Assembly (NCBI GenBank): GCA_963573385.1
Contig: CAUYLG010005183.1
Coordinates: 17,614 to 81,613, forward strand
Source: Cacajao melanocephalus
Taxonomy: Eukaryota; Chordata; Mammalia; Primates; Pitheciidae
Length of the DNA stretch: 64,000 nt
Direction of reading: 5' to 3'
The notes beneath the pieces are model-generated. The model was not told where the DNA came from and ran no database searches. It saw nothing but the letters and a program-made list of their open reading frames with translations. Position numbers and translations under genes: made by a program. Position 1 is the stretch's first letter, and every line of letters begins with the position of its first letter. Below are positions 33,956-46,454 of the stretch, piece after piece.

Positions 33956-36224
33956 GGATAAGTTGCAGTAAGAGGCCATGCTTTGGCTATGAACACTCTT
34001 GGGGAATGGCCTCTCCTATAGCTTTGGTTCTGTCCATGACAGGCCTCTGTAAATCCTAAAAAGCCTTCCTTAGAATAATGCCCACACGTAACTGTCCTCC
34101 CTAGTAATAGGATATCACAGAACAAAAAACATTGACTATGGTCTTTCTTCTTGGAAAAGGGTGGGAGAGTTGAGGGGATGGTTCATGTGGGAGAATAAGA
34201 GGGAAAATAAAATAATAAATCCATATAGATGAGAAGGATACTCATGGATACACTGGGAATCCCATGTATACACCAGGATTCTCTTCCCATATCCATAGTG
34301 AGCCCCTACATGACACTGAGAAGATCTCCTCTTTCCTTGACCTTCTTTTTCCCCCTCCGTAGTATGAGGGGTTTGGCCTAAAGGATCACGTAAGTCCCAT
34401 ATGAGCTTTTGTGTGTTCTTTTTCTCCTCTGATGCAGAATAGCTCAGAAAGAGAGAGCTGCCCTGGAGAGTGGTTGCTAAAACAATAGGGAAACAATAAA
34501 GAAACCCTGCCTTCACTGCTGACTCAGTCTAAGAAAGAACAGTAGAGCCACATTATCATAAAGGATCCCAAGAAGTATACAGAAGACACCTCTTTCTGGA
34601 GCAGAAGCGGGCGGAAGGTGTGGGGAACATGGAGCCACACTCTATCTCCTTCCTGGATTCCCTTTGAACTCTCTACCTGCTTCTTTCTTGGCTAACCACA
34701 ACTTAGAATCAACTGAGTTTTCAAATCAGCTTGTATAGACAAGAAACATGCTATGAGCCCTCCTTCTAAAGAGCTTACCTTTAACTTCAGGAAACAAGAT
34801 GACTGCTTTCCTCCTGCTTCATTAAAAAAAGTCATTCAGATGAGGATTACACAGTTTCTGAATCTTCTCTGCCACTTTAATTTTCTAAACCACCAATTTA
34901 AAGATAGCCTTAAACAACTGTTCTGCCCCTGTGGAAACTGGAAGTAGATGCCTCAGGCAGTTCCTTGGGTTGCTGTGTTGGAAGCAGTGATAGCTTCTCA
35001 ATTCTGCTGCCAGTGAGACGCAACTTTGCCTCAGCGGTGCATAGTTAGAGACATTCATCATTAGAAATTCAGTGGGAGCTTCTACATGGAAAAAAAAAAA
35101 CACCCTAGAATTTAAAGACCACCAAGAGTGCCTGTGTAATATTTACAGAGACAAAGAAAGACCTGTGTTTTACAACAAGCATTCTTAACCCCACACATTG
35201 CAAAAGTACAAATAGCCCAGCAAAGGCAGAATGACCCATGTGAGGTATACCTTGTAAGACAAGAAATGTTCAACTTAATGCTGACTATACCATTAGTATG
35301 TACCGTGGAAGTACATACTAAATAAGGGAAAAATCTGAGAAATGCTAACTTAATGAAACAAAATCATGACTCGTACTAGCAAGTGATTAGCTGAGATCTG
35401 TGCAGTGAATAACAGGGCCATGTTACAACTTGATTTGGTTGATGTGTTTCAGAAGGACTCATAATTCATGTTCCAACTGGAGAAATAACTTCAGCGAATG
35501 ATGCAACATATCGTATTTTTGTTCAGGTGTTTTGACAGGGAGCAAAAGATAGAGTTGTTTGGAATTCTAATTGAGAAAAGAACCCTAATGATGTTCACGC
35601 AGTCCAGTATCAGAATATACTGTGCTGATATTTCCTAACAGAGAAAATGTTGAATCTGCTTCTTCTGAAGATTTATGATAGCCTTTGTTTATGTAAGCAA
35701 CAAGTGTGATTAGTAATTCAAATAACTGCATGTTCAAGATCTCTTGTGTTTGTTTATGCATAAAAGGGTGCAATGATCTATTTAACTATATCATTAGAGA
35801 AAAAATATATGGAAAAAACTTCTGTATTCTTCAAAGATATTAATAACTTATATGTGTGATGCCATCTTATTAAAAGGTAGCCTTTACAAAATATGAGGAG
35901 TTTGAAGTGTTGCTTTTCTTACTCAAAAGATTTAGAAGTGGCCATCAAAACCAATAGATAGTTAGATGACCTAACAAATTGTGGAAAGTAGAACGTTTTC
36001 TCCATAAAATATAACCTTAAAATCAAAATTTAAAGCAATCACTATCTGAAAAAAACAATGTGTTCAGTAAAAAGTTAAATACTGGTCATGTAAGCTCAGT
36101 ATTAACACAGAGAGGCAGGATTGAATCGAAACCAATTTGTCGGATAGTGAGATGAAATGCTGGTGACGAGTTCCACTGGTCTTAACTTCAGCCTTGCGGG
36201 GGAATGGCAGGGACATTCGATGCG
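33956..36224. other. Single-copy spacer, one small hairpin
   Basis: About 2.3 kb without a recognised transposon. It includes an A10 run at 35091 and the perfect inverted repeat 35293-35321. A 126-codon antisense frame at 34136-34516 lacks recognisable features. Confidence 0.5.
35293..35321. repeat. Perfect 11-bp inverted repeat (hairpin)
   Basis: Arms 'ttagtatgtac' (35293-35303) and 'gtacatactaa' (35311-35321) are exact reverse complements around 7 bases. Confidence 0.9.
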
Positions 36225-36335
36225 AGGTCAGTCCTGTGGGTTCCAGCTCAGCTGTGCTGGGGGCATGAATTTGAGCAAGTCCCTTCATTTGTCCTGTCAC
36301 CTTTGTCCTCCTTCAGGAAATGCCAGTTTTGCATC
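36225..36335 (+). mobile_element. MIR fragment
   Basis: 'gggttccagctcagctgtgc' then 'atttgagcaagtcccttcatt' resembles the forward MIR centre. The left limit is uncertain. Confidence 0.5.
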
Positions 36336-36844
36336 AGATTGGAAGTTCTCAGCCTCCGTTCCCTGTGGTTTGGCAGACAGGATGTATAGATAAGAAGGAG
36401 AAAGATTCCAGAGGGTGTGGCTCGTGGTCACCTTCTTCCCCCATCTCCTATACAGCACGCCTGTTTGGGTATCAAAAAGCTGAAATAATGTTACTTTACA
36501 GTTAAATCAACAGAAAGATGTTCAGTTGATGTTGAAAACTATGGAATCTCCTTTTTAAAAAGATAACTTTCATGATCCTCCTCTTAATGCTCTCAGTTTT
36601 TATACTCTGTTTAGTTTTTATTGACATCTCTGTCATGGGGCAGCTCATCTAGACAAGTTTATTGAAGGCAAATGATAGTGATGACTATGGTGCTTTACAC
36701 ACAGATTGTCAATAACAATCTGATTGTTTGGGGAACACTTAGAGATGTGGTTCGGGCATGTGTGAACCTTGCCAGTGTAAGTTTTGTGCCATTTAACTGA
36801 TAACATTTTGAAAATTTATAACAGCTGAGGGTTATTATAAGCTC
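36336..36844. other. Spacer, nothing recognised
   Basis: No gene or repeat seen. Confidence 0.5.
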
Positions 36845-37002
36845 ATAAGATGCTAGGCACAGAGCAAAGTACTTCGCATTTCTTACTGAATTCTCGAAAA
36901 TAATATCGTCTTATTACCCATAGTTTCCAGATGAGGAAACTGAGTCTCCACAAGGATGAACAACTTGACCAAGGCCATGGGGTCAGCATATGCCTAGCAG
37001 AC
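36845..37002 (-). mobile_element. MIR SINE (antisense)
   Basis: 'agatgctaggcacagagcaa', 'tagtttccagatgaggaaac' and 'tgagtctccacaaggatgaa' are a clear reverse MIR core. Confidence 0.85.
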
Positions 37003-38458
37003 CCTTAGACCTTCCCACATCACAGCACTCAGGGCAGTGAGGGGGTCCCAAGGCATCTTTACTGAGACTTTTAGCTTGAGGTCAGCTTCTAAGTTGATTA
37101 CGACTTGGTTATTGGAAGAATAAATGATTTTCTTGAATAATCTTCATCCCAAGGAATAGTCTCTTTTCCCGTCACTCCAGTTAGTTGCTTTTAAACCTTA
37201 TTCAAAAAAATTACAATGTGGGTTGGATTCCTTAGTAGGGAGGACGTGAAGAACCGCTTCAAGCTGAGGACACAGTTGTTTCCAGATGTGGCCAGGGCCT
37301 CCTTAAAGGCTAGTGATCTGGATAACCCAGCATTCTGGGCCTAGGGAATCAACACACCCACTTAACATCATCCCACAGGGCAATCTGTATCCTTTACTTT
37401 TTGCCATTCATCCAGTTTTTGGGTAGCTGGGTTGTATCATTGTGTGGTGTGTGACTGTGTGTGTGTGTTCTCTAATGCTACCCTTCATTCATTTATTGCT
37501 GAGGGAAGTCCTGCTTCTTCCTGCACTGGAGCCCAATTCCCATTGCTTTTCTAATGTGTGCACTGGAGAATGCGACTTCCCGCTCTGGGCTCTGCTCTAC
37601 TGACCTGCACTGTGTTCTCTATCCATTGCTTCCATCTCACACAGCACTTTTCCTCCCAAGACACATGAATTGGGTTGGACTAAGTCATTGGAAGTGACAG
37701 TCACTTAAAAAAATAAAAGAAAGAAAACTGGCAAAACGCAGGAACGCATGTTCAGGGGAAGCCTTTGAGAGAAGCAAGTGGCTCTTGCCTCCTTGTGTTC
37801 TTGGATGAGACAATAGACTCTCCCCAAGCCGACTTCTTCTTGCTTAGATGAACTGACTTACCTGTGAGGTCCTGCCAAAGGTTGTTTCACTAAGCGGTGC
37901 CTGGGGCTTTCACAAAGTGAAGTACCTCTGCCTGCCAAGCAGGGACTCTCCAGCTAGACAGTGGGGGAATTTCATAGCCTTCTCACCACTCCTCCAAAAG
38001 AGGAAGTTTCTGTCATCGTCTTACCTTTACCGTGCCAGGGTGCAGTTCATTCTGCCTGTGGCTAATACGCCCAGCTCGTAATGTGCTGTTGAGCTATAGG
38101 GAAGGGAAATGGTGGACTGCGACTTGGAGGAATTGTTCATTTTGCTGAAGAGGAGACTTGAGGACAGAAACATTGCTCTACTTGGCTAAATCTGTGGTCT
38201 TCCTGTCTAGTGCTGTGGCTTCAATGGGGCACCAAGGAGCATTTGTGGAGTGAGCGTGATTGCTCTCCATCTAGCTAGGAAGGTTAGTCATGTCGCCAAA
38301 TATTTCTTACTTCCCTTAACAGCCCATTCTAAATCAGTCTTCCATGAATTCATCAAAATGTTTTTTGTAGTGCCTCAACTTTGCTGCTTCCATGTCAATT
38401 TCCTCAACCCAGGGAGGCCACTTGAAGGGCATTTCCCAAATTGTTATCTGAACCTTTC

Positions 38459-38507
38459 TCCCTGGAGTGTCTTCTGCTCACTCCAGGGAAAGGGTCCTTT
38501 TCCCTGG
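38459..38507. repeat. Two overlapping, mutually exclusive hairpins
   Basis: Arms tccctggagtg (38459-38469) and cactccaggga (38479-38489) form a perfect 11-bp stem. The second arm overlaps 'ccagggaaagg' (from 38483), which can pair instead with 'ccttttccctgg' (38496-38507) with one bulge. Confidence 0.8.
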
Positions 38508-39561
38508 GCTCATTTGCCATGGTGGCCATATTTTAATGCTCTCTTGGCTTCTAATAGATGAGTTGGGACACGCCTCAAAGTGTTTTTGTTCCCTCTGAAA
38601 GAGGTTGAATCAGGGAAGAGATGGGGAGAAATATATGTGGGAACAGTGTAATTGTATCCAAGAGGATTCTTAGTAATCAGGATGCCAGTGTGTGTTTTCC
38701 AGAGCCTAGAGCTGACATAAATAATGTAGTGTACCTTGCTTTGTGCAGGCTTGCTGTGGAATGCTGATGGAGAAAAAGCCCAATTGGGATCTGAAGCTCC
38801 CAGCTCCCGGCACAGCCTTTAAAATCCTTTTATTGAGTGATACTTTTGAAACTGCAGCCAGGACCTTGGCGGGCTTGGATGTGCCAGGGAGAAGCCAGAG
38901 GAGGAACTCCGAAGGAGGCTACCTTGCTTGGCTTTTGGAGAATGAGAGTCTGGTGCGGCCTGGATGGCTCCAGCTAATGATTGGTTAATTTCATTTTGTG
39001 TTCCTAATCCCACAAGGAATAGGACAGCTCCGTCAAGGCCCTGAGAGCCGGGTAAGTATGCAGCTGTTGCTAACAAGATATGACTGGCCCCTCAAACATA
39101 GTTAAAAGCATCTTGCTAGCCTTTTAGAGCCTCTTGCCTTAATGGGAAGAGCCAAATGAGCTTTGCGGGACAACTAACCCCAAATGAAGTCCTGCAGCTT
39201 AAGCTCATTTAAAGGCAAAGTGTGCATTGGGGAGAGGAAGAGGGACCACAAACGCCACAGTTCATTTGCAGGAAGGAAACAAATGTGTCTTCACGTGGAA
39301 TTTTGACAGGAGGTCTGCCAAGCCAAATATCCAATTGAAACATCTTCCAGATTTTGATTTACAGTGTAACTTAAGCCTAGTCTTGGCCACAAATGATAGA
39401 AGTGAAGGAAAAGGTGGGGAGTGGGGGAAAAGGAATAGAGGGATGCTAGAAATTATTCTCTGTTGTTGAGGATCTTCAGGGACAGGCTCTGGGCATTTAG
39501 CGAAACAGACAGTGATTCCTTTGCCTGTACTCTGGTGGTTAGAAAAGAACCTCAGGGAATA

Positions 39562-39585
39562 TTTGTTTTGTTTTGTTTTGTTTTC
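39562..39585 (+). repeat. (TTTTG)n microsatellite
   Basis: Four TTTTG units plus T's. Confidence 0.9.
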
Positions 39586-40857
39586 CTTTTGATTAAGGCA
39601 TTTGGGGTCTAGAAAAGAAGATTAAAGCAGGATCCGTTTAATTTATTTAGTTTGCCTCACAGACATGAAGCTTCAGAATGGTAAGTGTCAATTACATTCC
39701 TACCGATTTGGGTAAACTAGCTGGGAGAGGGTTCTCGCAGAGCAAGGATGTGTTACCAAATCCGGGCTGTCTTACAGTTTTCGGCCAATGACAGGAGCTG
39801 CTGTGTAAACACAGAAAAAAACATAGATGACAAGTTTGATTGGGAAGGCTTTGTGTAACTCGTCCTTTTGGGGGATGGTTCTCTATTGTTGTTGGTTTGA
39901 CAGTTATAGGGTGTCCTTGGGAAACCATCTATAGTGCACTTAAATTCACTTGACAAATGTAAGCACGATCCGATATTTCCATCATGGGAAAGGAGTATAT
40001 ATTTTCCTCTTATTTTGCTACAGATTTGTTGTTTTCTTCTTTCTCCATTTAAGAATGGAGTGTTTTATAAAATAGTATTTGGAAATTTTGTTTGTTATGT
40101 GATGTATTGCTAAGAATGTATTGTTACTAAGAACTCTACAAGTCCCTTTCAATGATTTCATTGAACTGGTAAGGAAAGGAGCATGTTTTTGTCTGAGTTT
40201 CCCTCCATCCTCTCCCATTAGGCCCTGTGCTTTGTTTACCTGCTACTGTAGATGGTGTCACCAAAACTTTCACTCAGTAGTCCAAAAGCCCACATTTCTC
40301 TCTGCCTGGGCGAATGCCGTCTCAAATTAGCATTGTGGTTTTGTCTTGTGAAGGAAAAGTTGTATCTTCATGGATAAGGACAAAAGAGGGTTTTTTGGTT
40401 GGTTTTTTCGTTTTTTTTTTTTTAATTGGGGCAGGTTAAGATTTGATCTTTAGTCTGAGGAATCTGTTTGGACAGTTTTCCAGCAAGCCTTCCACTCTTT
40501 GGGAAATGCCCATCTGTGAAATGGGCTTGGGATTTGATTAAAAATCTAACACCTCCACCCTTTGGAAGCCTCTCAGTCACACTGTGAATATTTGAAAAAA
40601 ATGATTATAGAGGGTTAGCTGAGGGGTTGTCAATAAGCTGGTCTCTGTAGGACTGAGTTTAAAAATGTTTTCAGCATGCAGAAACTGGGTTGCTTGTTGG
40701 TTTCTATTTATAAGTACATTAGAAGAAAGTAGATCTTAACTGCAGGGAAATACAATACTTCTAATAAACAAAACTTAGATTTTATAACCTAAGAAGTGAC
40801 CTGAAGGAATGTGAGGAATTGTTAGAAGGCCGTGGTTCTTGGGCGCAGAGTCACAGC

Positions 40858-40919
40858 TTCATGTTTAATTTAACAAAACATTAAACATTTCATGTTTAAT
40901 TTAATGAAACATTAGAGCA
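40858..40919 (+). repeat. 31-bp tandem duplication
   Basis: Units 40858-40888 and 40889-40919 both begin 'ttcatgtttaatttaa' and share 'aaacatta'; they differ at a handful of positions. Confidence 0.88.
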
Positions 40920-41702
40920 CTAGGATTTGTCACCTTCATGACAGAATGTCAGAACTGTGGGATAGTTTTGAAATATATGTTCTTTCGACAGAATTCACAT
41001 ATCACACTGGAGTTGTTTCACATCCAAAGGCCTATGCTTTCTTCTAGGGGTCTTTTTTTTTTTTCCTCTCTGATAAAAGAAGGAGAAGCAAAAAAGCAAG
41101 TATAACAACAAAAACAACACATTAGGCATGCACTACTAGTCTAGCTAATTTTAGGGGGGCTATTAGCAGGCATTTAGGCAAATCTATTAACATTTAGCAT
41201 CAGCACAAACGCAATTGCATTCTACTTTTTGTGCTTCTGACAAAATAAGCACACGGATCTTCAGGACAAGAAAAGAACGGACGTTAGAAACATTTGTTAG
41301 GTGATTTAAACTTTTTATTAAACCATTTGGATGTTTTTAATGAACTATTGAAGAAAGTGGGGTGAGATCTTCGGAAAAAATTAAGTAAATGTATCCGTTT
41401 GATAAAGATTATTACCAGCGTGAGAGAGGCAACCCTCTGTACTGCAGCGCGTGCCAGGTTTTTTCTTAGTCTGGAAAATATGGTTGGAGGTTGACAGTGC
41501 TAGTTTGCCTTTGGATGGTGATAGGAAATTTCCCTTTTTCGTATTTCAAAGTGCTGAAATAGAGATATGCCCTACCTCTCTGTCCATATTTAGCAGATTG
41601 GTGGAGCTCTATTTTCATCAGATGCTTAGAATGCTTAGCTCTTTTCCGTGAAAAACAAGAATTGATATTTGGGCAGTGAAAGCAATTACCAATCCATAAA
41701 GC

Positions 41703-41770
41703 ATGCATGTGTGTGTGCACATATGTAATTATGCATGTACACCCACCCACCCGTACACACACACACACAA
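41703..41770 (+). repeat. Alternating purine-pyrimidine CA/TG tract
   Basis: 'gcatgtgtgtgtgcacat' on the left and an uninterrupted 'acacacacacacaca' on the right, with a C-rich 'cacccacccacccgt' between them. Confidence 0.85.
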
Positions 41771-42689
41771 TGTAAAAGTCTACAAACCCTTCCCTTCACC
41801 CCCCGCCACCAAATTCTGCTTCTATTCATTTGAAGTGCCTCCTGCACCATTTCTGGAATGCTGTATAAAACACAACAGAGATTTATGCAAGGGCAGTGTT
41901 TTGTTTTGTGATGACAGGAGTGCGAATGCCTCTCCTGTTATTATATACTCAGCCTGTGTACCTTGAAGTGGCTGAGACCAGATGCTTCAGAGAGAGATGT
42001 CATATTCATGCAATTCAGAGGAGCATATGGTGAGAGAAAAATCATTGTGACAGTTGCTGACCTGTGGAGCAAGTCTCTTTTTTAACCCTGAAAAAATAGT
42101 TTTAACCCTATCCTAAATAGCCACAGATACACGATTTAGTTGAAGAATCTCCTAATTCTCCTGTATTTTGCATTCTGGAAAAAGGCTGCCAAAGGGGCTG
42201 GGGAAGTGGAGAAGCTGCCCTGGCCATCGCAGGATGGATGGCCTCTCCTACTCACACCCTACTCTTGGGGCTACAGCCAGATTCCTCCTCTCAGCCTCTG
42301 GGTCCAAAGGCTGAGATTCAGCTTGGTGTGACCCAGCTTACCTAGTTCAGACTTGTGATGGCTCCCCTGCCTTCCGCCCAGGGAGCTGGGGAAGACCCAG
42401 GAAAGCTCAGCCCTGTGTGCTATCCTGGAGGCCAGAGGCATTGCCTGCTGCCTTTATCATCCTCCGTGACCACCATCCTAACCAGCAGATAGCACAGAGG
42501 TAGCAGAAGTTGCCAAGGAGGTCCCTTCACTTCTTAAGGCCTCTTTTAATCCCTGCCTACATGCCTGACACTCTAACACACCCTGGAAAGGAAAGAAAGT
42601 GTGACATGCCTCCCCCTGCCACCACCACCAAGGACCTCCTAGTGTCATGTGGAGGATCTATCAACAAAAATGCAACAAAGCAGTGTCTT

Positions 42690-43035
42690 CAGTGCCATGA
42701 AGGCTGAGAGAGGAGAGCCTTGTATGGCCACAGGTATTATGTGGGTGCAGAGGAGAGACCCGGCAACTCTCAGAGAGGTCAGAACAAGCTTCATAGAAGC
42801 AGTTTTGTTAAGAGAGCTGGCCTGGCAGATTCCCCTGGAAGACAAGGGGTGGGGCTCTCCACACCCAAAACATGGTAGATGTTTAGCAAATCAGGTAATT
42901 TCAAGTACTGAGTTCAGTAAGGCTGGCACCCAAGGCATGAGGAAGGCAAGAGATTGTACTAGAAAGATAAGCAGAGCCCCGTGGTGAATGACTTTCCATA
43001 TCATCAAGCCTAAATCTTCTCTAATCTGCCACATC
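42690..43035 (-). mobile_element. L2 LINE (antisense), decayed
   Basis: 'gaacaagcttcatagaagcag', 'gagttcagtaaggctggcac', 'gagattgtactagaaagata' and 'tgaatgactttccatatcat' follow reverse L2 3' UTR order. The 112-codon frame inside (42649-42987, +) is therefore most likely chance. Confidence 0.55.
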
Positions 43036-44189
43036 CTTATAAATCTGAAACAGCCAGCCAGCTCATAGCCGTAAGCAAAGTGAGGGTTGAACATATCAAA
43101 AACCACAGTATGGTTTATGTGAACATGCCTAAGTTTCACAATGTCCACAACTAATTCAACATTTAAAAAAAGGACTAGCTACCACCGTGTGAGCCAAACT
43201 CATCCCATGTGCGTGTTTCAGATGGAGCCTGGGGGTTACCAGTCTGCAACCTCTGCAAATAGTCAACAGGCGCCTGCAAAGGGATCTGATCCTACCACTA
43301 ACTTGCTTCTGATCTGAAAAGATTTTGGAGAAGAGCTTTTACAAATATAGAAAGGGTGTGTTTGGAGACAAATATTCTAGTATCCCTACCTAGAAATATG
43401 GTTGGGAGGGAGGCAAATATGTATGTTCATGTTCCTATCTGGATTTATATTTATATATATATTTGTGTAACGGTGGGTGTATTCTGCTGGTCACATCCAC
43501 CATTAGTCAAAGCTTCTGGAAGTGGAATCCAAAATGCAGGTCAGAATTCTGACTCTGTAGACAAAGACACATATTCCAGCAGACCGCAGCTTTAAAAGTG
43601 CATGTAGTATATGGTCATTCACCACGGGGCTCTGCTTATCTTTCTAGTACAATCTCTTGCCTTCCTCATGCCTTGGGTGCCAGCCTTACTGAACCCCTTT
43701 ACACAGTGTATGTACTACATGGGTTTTTGCAGGGGGTGGGGTTCATGGTGGCTTTTATTAAATGTTTTAATTTCCTCACCAGCCATTTAACTTTATGCCA
43801 TATGGTGATGGCAGAGCTGTCCCCACTTCTGTGAGAAGACCCTAGTGGTTCCACGAGCATCTTTTGAGAAAGCAGACCCGCCGAGTGTTTGCTTAGAATA
43901 GCAGAAAGGAGGCTAGGGAGGATGCAGGAGCCATCACCTTTTCATCTTGATCTCCTAGACCTTAACTCATCTGCTACCATTTGCCTGTCATCTAGCTCGG
44001 GGCAGGCAGTCTGTCAGGAGCACCTCCCAGGAAAGACCCGTGATCCCACAGGCTCTGCAGTCCCAAATTGCTAAGGCTCTCTTTTGAGTTAAGTGTCAGG
44101 CTGGCTATGGGAAACCTGGGATGGGGCCCTGGCTGCCTTAGTGGCCTTGAGTAAGAGTGCTGGGCATTTAGCATTTGCTGAAGTGACTG
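43036..44189. other. Single-copy spacer, nothing recognised
   Basis: No gene or interspersed repeat recognised; a short (TA)n lies at 43450-43461. Confidence 0.5.
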
Positions 44190-44272
44190 AGCTCTCAGTG
44201 CCTTAGTTTATCCATAATAGTGGATGACAATACCTCTCAGCTTCGTGGAGATAATGGTCATGATAATTGTCA
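44190..44272 (+). mobile_element. Possible MIR fragment
   Basis: 'ctcagtgccttagtttatcc', 'ataatagtggatgacaatac' and 'ctctcagcttcgtggagataa' resemble the forward MIR core. Confidence 0.5.
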
Positions 44273-45089
44273 AAAAAAACAAAAAACAAAAATCTGTGAC
44301 CCAGGTATCAGCTCACACCCAATTCCACAGACCGTTCCCACTTTCTGGGCGTTCCTTGAGCTCCTGTGCTCAAGCTCATGTTTGCTTGTTGTTTAGTACT
44401 TGCTCCTTCTCGCAGGCCATCATGTTGTGTGCCTGTCCCTTTTTCTCCACCCAAGCTGCTCCAATTGTGGAACTTGGCCCCTTACCCCCAGCATGTGCAA
44501 AAAAAAACAAATTAACAAACAAAACCTCAGGCAGACAAAATCATCCACCCAAAACCTTGTGTGGAACAGACTTTACTGAAAGTTTGAAGAAAAGGAAGAG
44601 TTTAGAGATTTATATGCCAGCAATAAAAAGAAGCTTAAATAGAATATTCAGCACCTCTCTTCTTCAAGAGTTCCTGGGTCAGTTCTGTCTAACTGGGGCT
44701 CCAGCTCCCTGCCAAGTGCACTGTTGCATTTATGTCCCTTCTGATTGGCCAGAAATTCAAATGGATTTCATTATATTTTTGCAGAGCAGCACAGCACTCT
44801 CCACCTCCACCCTCAAAGCCAGCGCTTTCTTCTTTCCTCGCAGACCCCTTGACAGACTCTGCAAAAGGAAGACCGTAGTATAGAGATTTATTTCCCGAAG
44901 GGTGTCAATAGCTCCATTACCCATCACTAACCTTCAAGCCAAGAAGGGAAAGGTTGTTACATTTTTGTTTTCAAAAACACTTTTTTCTGACATATAATAC
45001 TTTACTATGTATTTCCTGACATTTTTAATATCCTTCCCACATGGATGATTGATTGATTGATTGATGAAGGGATCAATTAAAAAGGTAGT
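44273..45089. other. Spacer spanning the longest open frame of the window
   Basis: A 219-codon frame (44224-44883, +) starts within the MIR-like segment above. It is Ser/Thr/Pro/Lys-rich, with several poly-Lys stretches from A-rich DNA ('KKNKKQK', 'KKNKLTNK'), and has no domain, signal peptide or plausible start context that I recognise. The A-runs near 44272 and 44502 are typical of noncoding DNA. I treat it as chance. Confidence 0.5.
45044..45066 (+). repeat. (GATT)n microsatellite
   Basis: About five GATT units. Confidence 0.92.
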
Positions 45090-45300
45090 GTGGCCAAAAG
45101 TTAAGAGCATAGACTTGGGAGCTCTGCTGTTTATTAGCAGTAAGACTCTGAGCAAGTTACTTAAGTTCTCTGAGCTTCGGGTAAAGGCAGATAGTCAAGG
45201 TACCTCCCTGATACCCCAGCCATGTAGTTAAATGAGACCATGAACGTTGAGGGGCTGATTTCAGAACCTGGCACATGCAATGGTTATTTCCTTTGTCTAT
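45090..45300 (+). mobile_element. MIR SINE
   Basis: 'gttaagagcatagacttggg', 'ctgagcaagttacttaagtt' and 'cagaacctggcacatgcaat' are a forward MIR. The 'cctcatctgtaaaatg' core is largely deleted. Confidence 0.82.
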
Positions 45301-46169
45301 AGTCAATGGCAGCATTTCATTTTCATCCAAATTTTATAATAGGATGTTTTCTCTGTTTCCAAAATAATTTCAGTTTAAATGCGTAGTGTGCTGGGATTCT
45401 GGTATAAGCCAGATTGCACCTTGCCCCACCATGTAGAAACTGACTCTATCCATCCTCCAAACTCAAGACAGAAGCCAGATGGCCTGCTGCCTTCCCCTAA
45501 GTAGTCTTCAATTTAATAAATATTTCTCTATAGTGACCTTCCCACCGCTACTGTTTTAACCAGACAACTAATAAACCCGAGGTGGTTCGGAATAACCGGC
45601 ATCAACTGAACTTTTTTTCAACCAATGTTGCTGGAAACACAATCGCTCAGAATTAACACTCACATCTTCAGTGGAACAGAATCCAATTGTTTGCTCTTGG
45701 TTTGAGTCCTCAGAGTGGGGCTGGTAGGGGGCAAGGAACAATTATTACAACTAAATTTTAATCAACAGTTTCAGTAACAATATTGAATTAAAAATGTACT
45801 AGCTACTAGTTAGAGCATGGCTTAACTTGTACACAGGCAAATCAGTCATTCTGTGGTGATTAACATCTATTCAGAACAGAGAATGTATTATGGGTACTAA
45901 ATTATCATAGGAATTAATGCAGTCTTTTTAAAGGGCTTAAAATATGTTAATAAATACAGTATTCCAGCACCTGCAGCTCAAGGAACCAAAGTCATTAAAG
46001 ATGGATATAATTATATTTATTATTACAAGGATCTAGGTGGGGGGAAAAACAGTTTAATGAGCATGAATGAAATAGAGGTTCTTTATTTAAAATTTCTTAC
46101 CTAAAGAAACTGCTCCCTTTGAGGAGCTGAGTTATTGCATGAAATCACTGAATGAAAGAACTATACAAA
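45301..46169. other. Spacer, nothing clearly recognised
   Basis: AT-rich, no gene or certain repeat. 45860-45945 might be a very decayed antisense MIR. Confidence 0.45.
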
Positions 46170-46454
46170 AAGTAAATCAGGGATAATTTTCCAACCTCTG
46201 GGCAGTGAACTTCAGGGGTCCACTGGTGTCATAGCAAAACTCTCCACCTTTTCCCCTTTGAACTTGGCATGGGATTCCTCTTCCCCAGCCGTGCTCTGTA
46301 GGACCCCTGTGATGTTCACCACTTTTCCAACTTCAGTTTCCCCTGCCCTCCCAGACCTGCTCCACCCAAGTGCCCACACCCACCTTGCAGTTGCTCAAAC
46401 AATCCTTTGTCCCACCTCAGGGTCTTAGCACATACTTTTGCCTCTGCATGACAT
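46170..46454 (+). mobile_element. L2 LINE, left part, split by MIR
   Basis: 'ctccacccaagtgcccacac', 'cagggtcttagcacatactt' and 'ttgcctctgcatgacatt' match forward L2 ('gggcctttgcacatgctgttccctctgcctggaat' in the consensus). It breaks at ~46455 and resumes at ~46670. Confidence 0.62.

Larger units (their letters stand above)
37003..42689. other. Repeat-poor block (~5.7 kb)
   Basis: I recognise no SINE, LINE, LTR or DNA transposon here. There are only simple tracts: TG-rich 37440-37469, (TTTTG)n 39562-39585, a T-run at 40410-40423, a T11 at 41046, and CA/TG near 41710-41770. A strong 5' splice-site match lies at 39052. Several frames of 60-103 codons are present on both strands without recognisable domains. 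Conserved regulatory sequence or noncoding RNA exons are possible. Confidence 0.5.

Noticed and set aside
42649..42987. 112-codon forward open frame
   Set aside because: It overlaps an antisense L2 remnant and shows no recognisable domain.
45044..45066. GATT repeat as a regulatory array
   Set aside because: Short simple microsatellite; no evidence beyond slippage.
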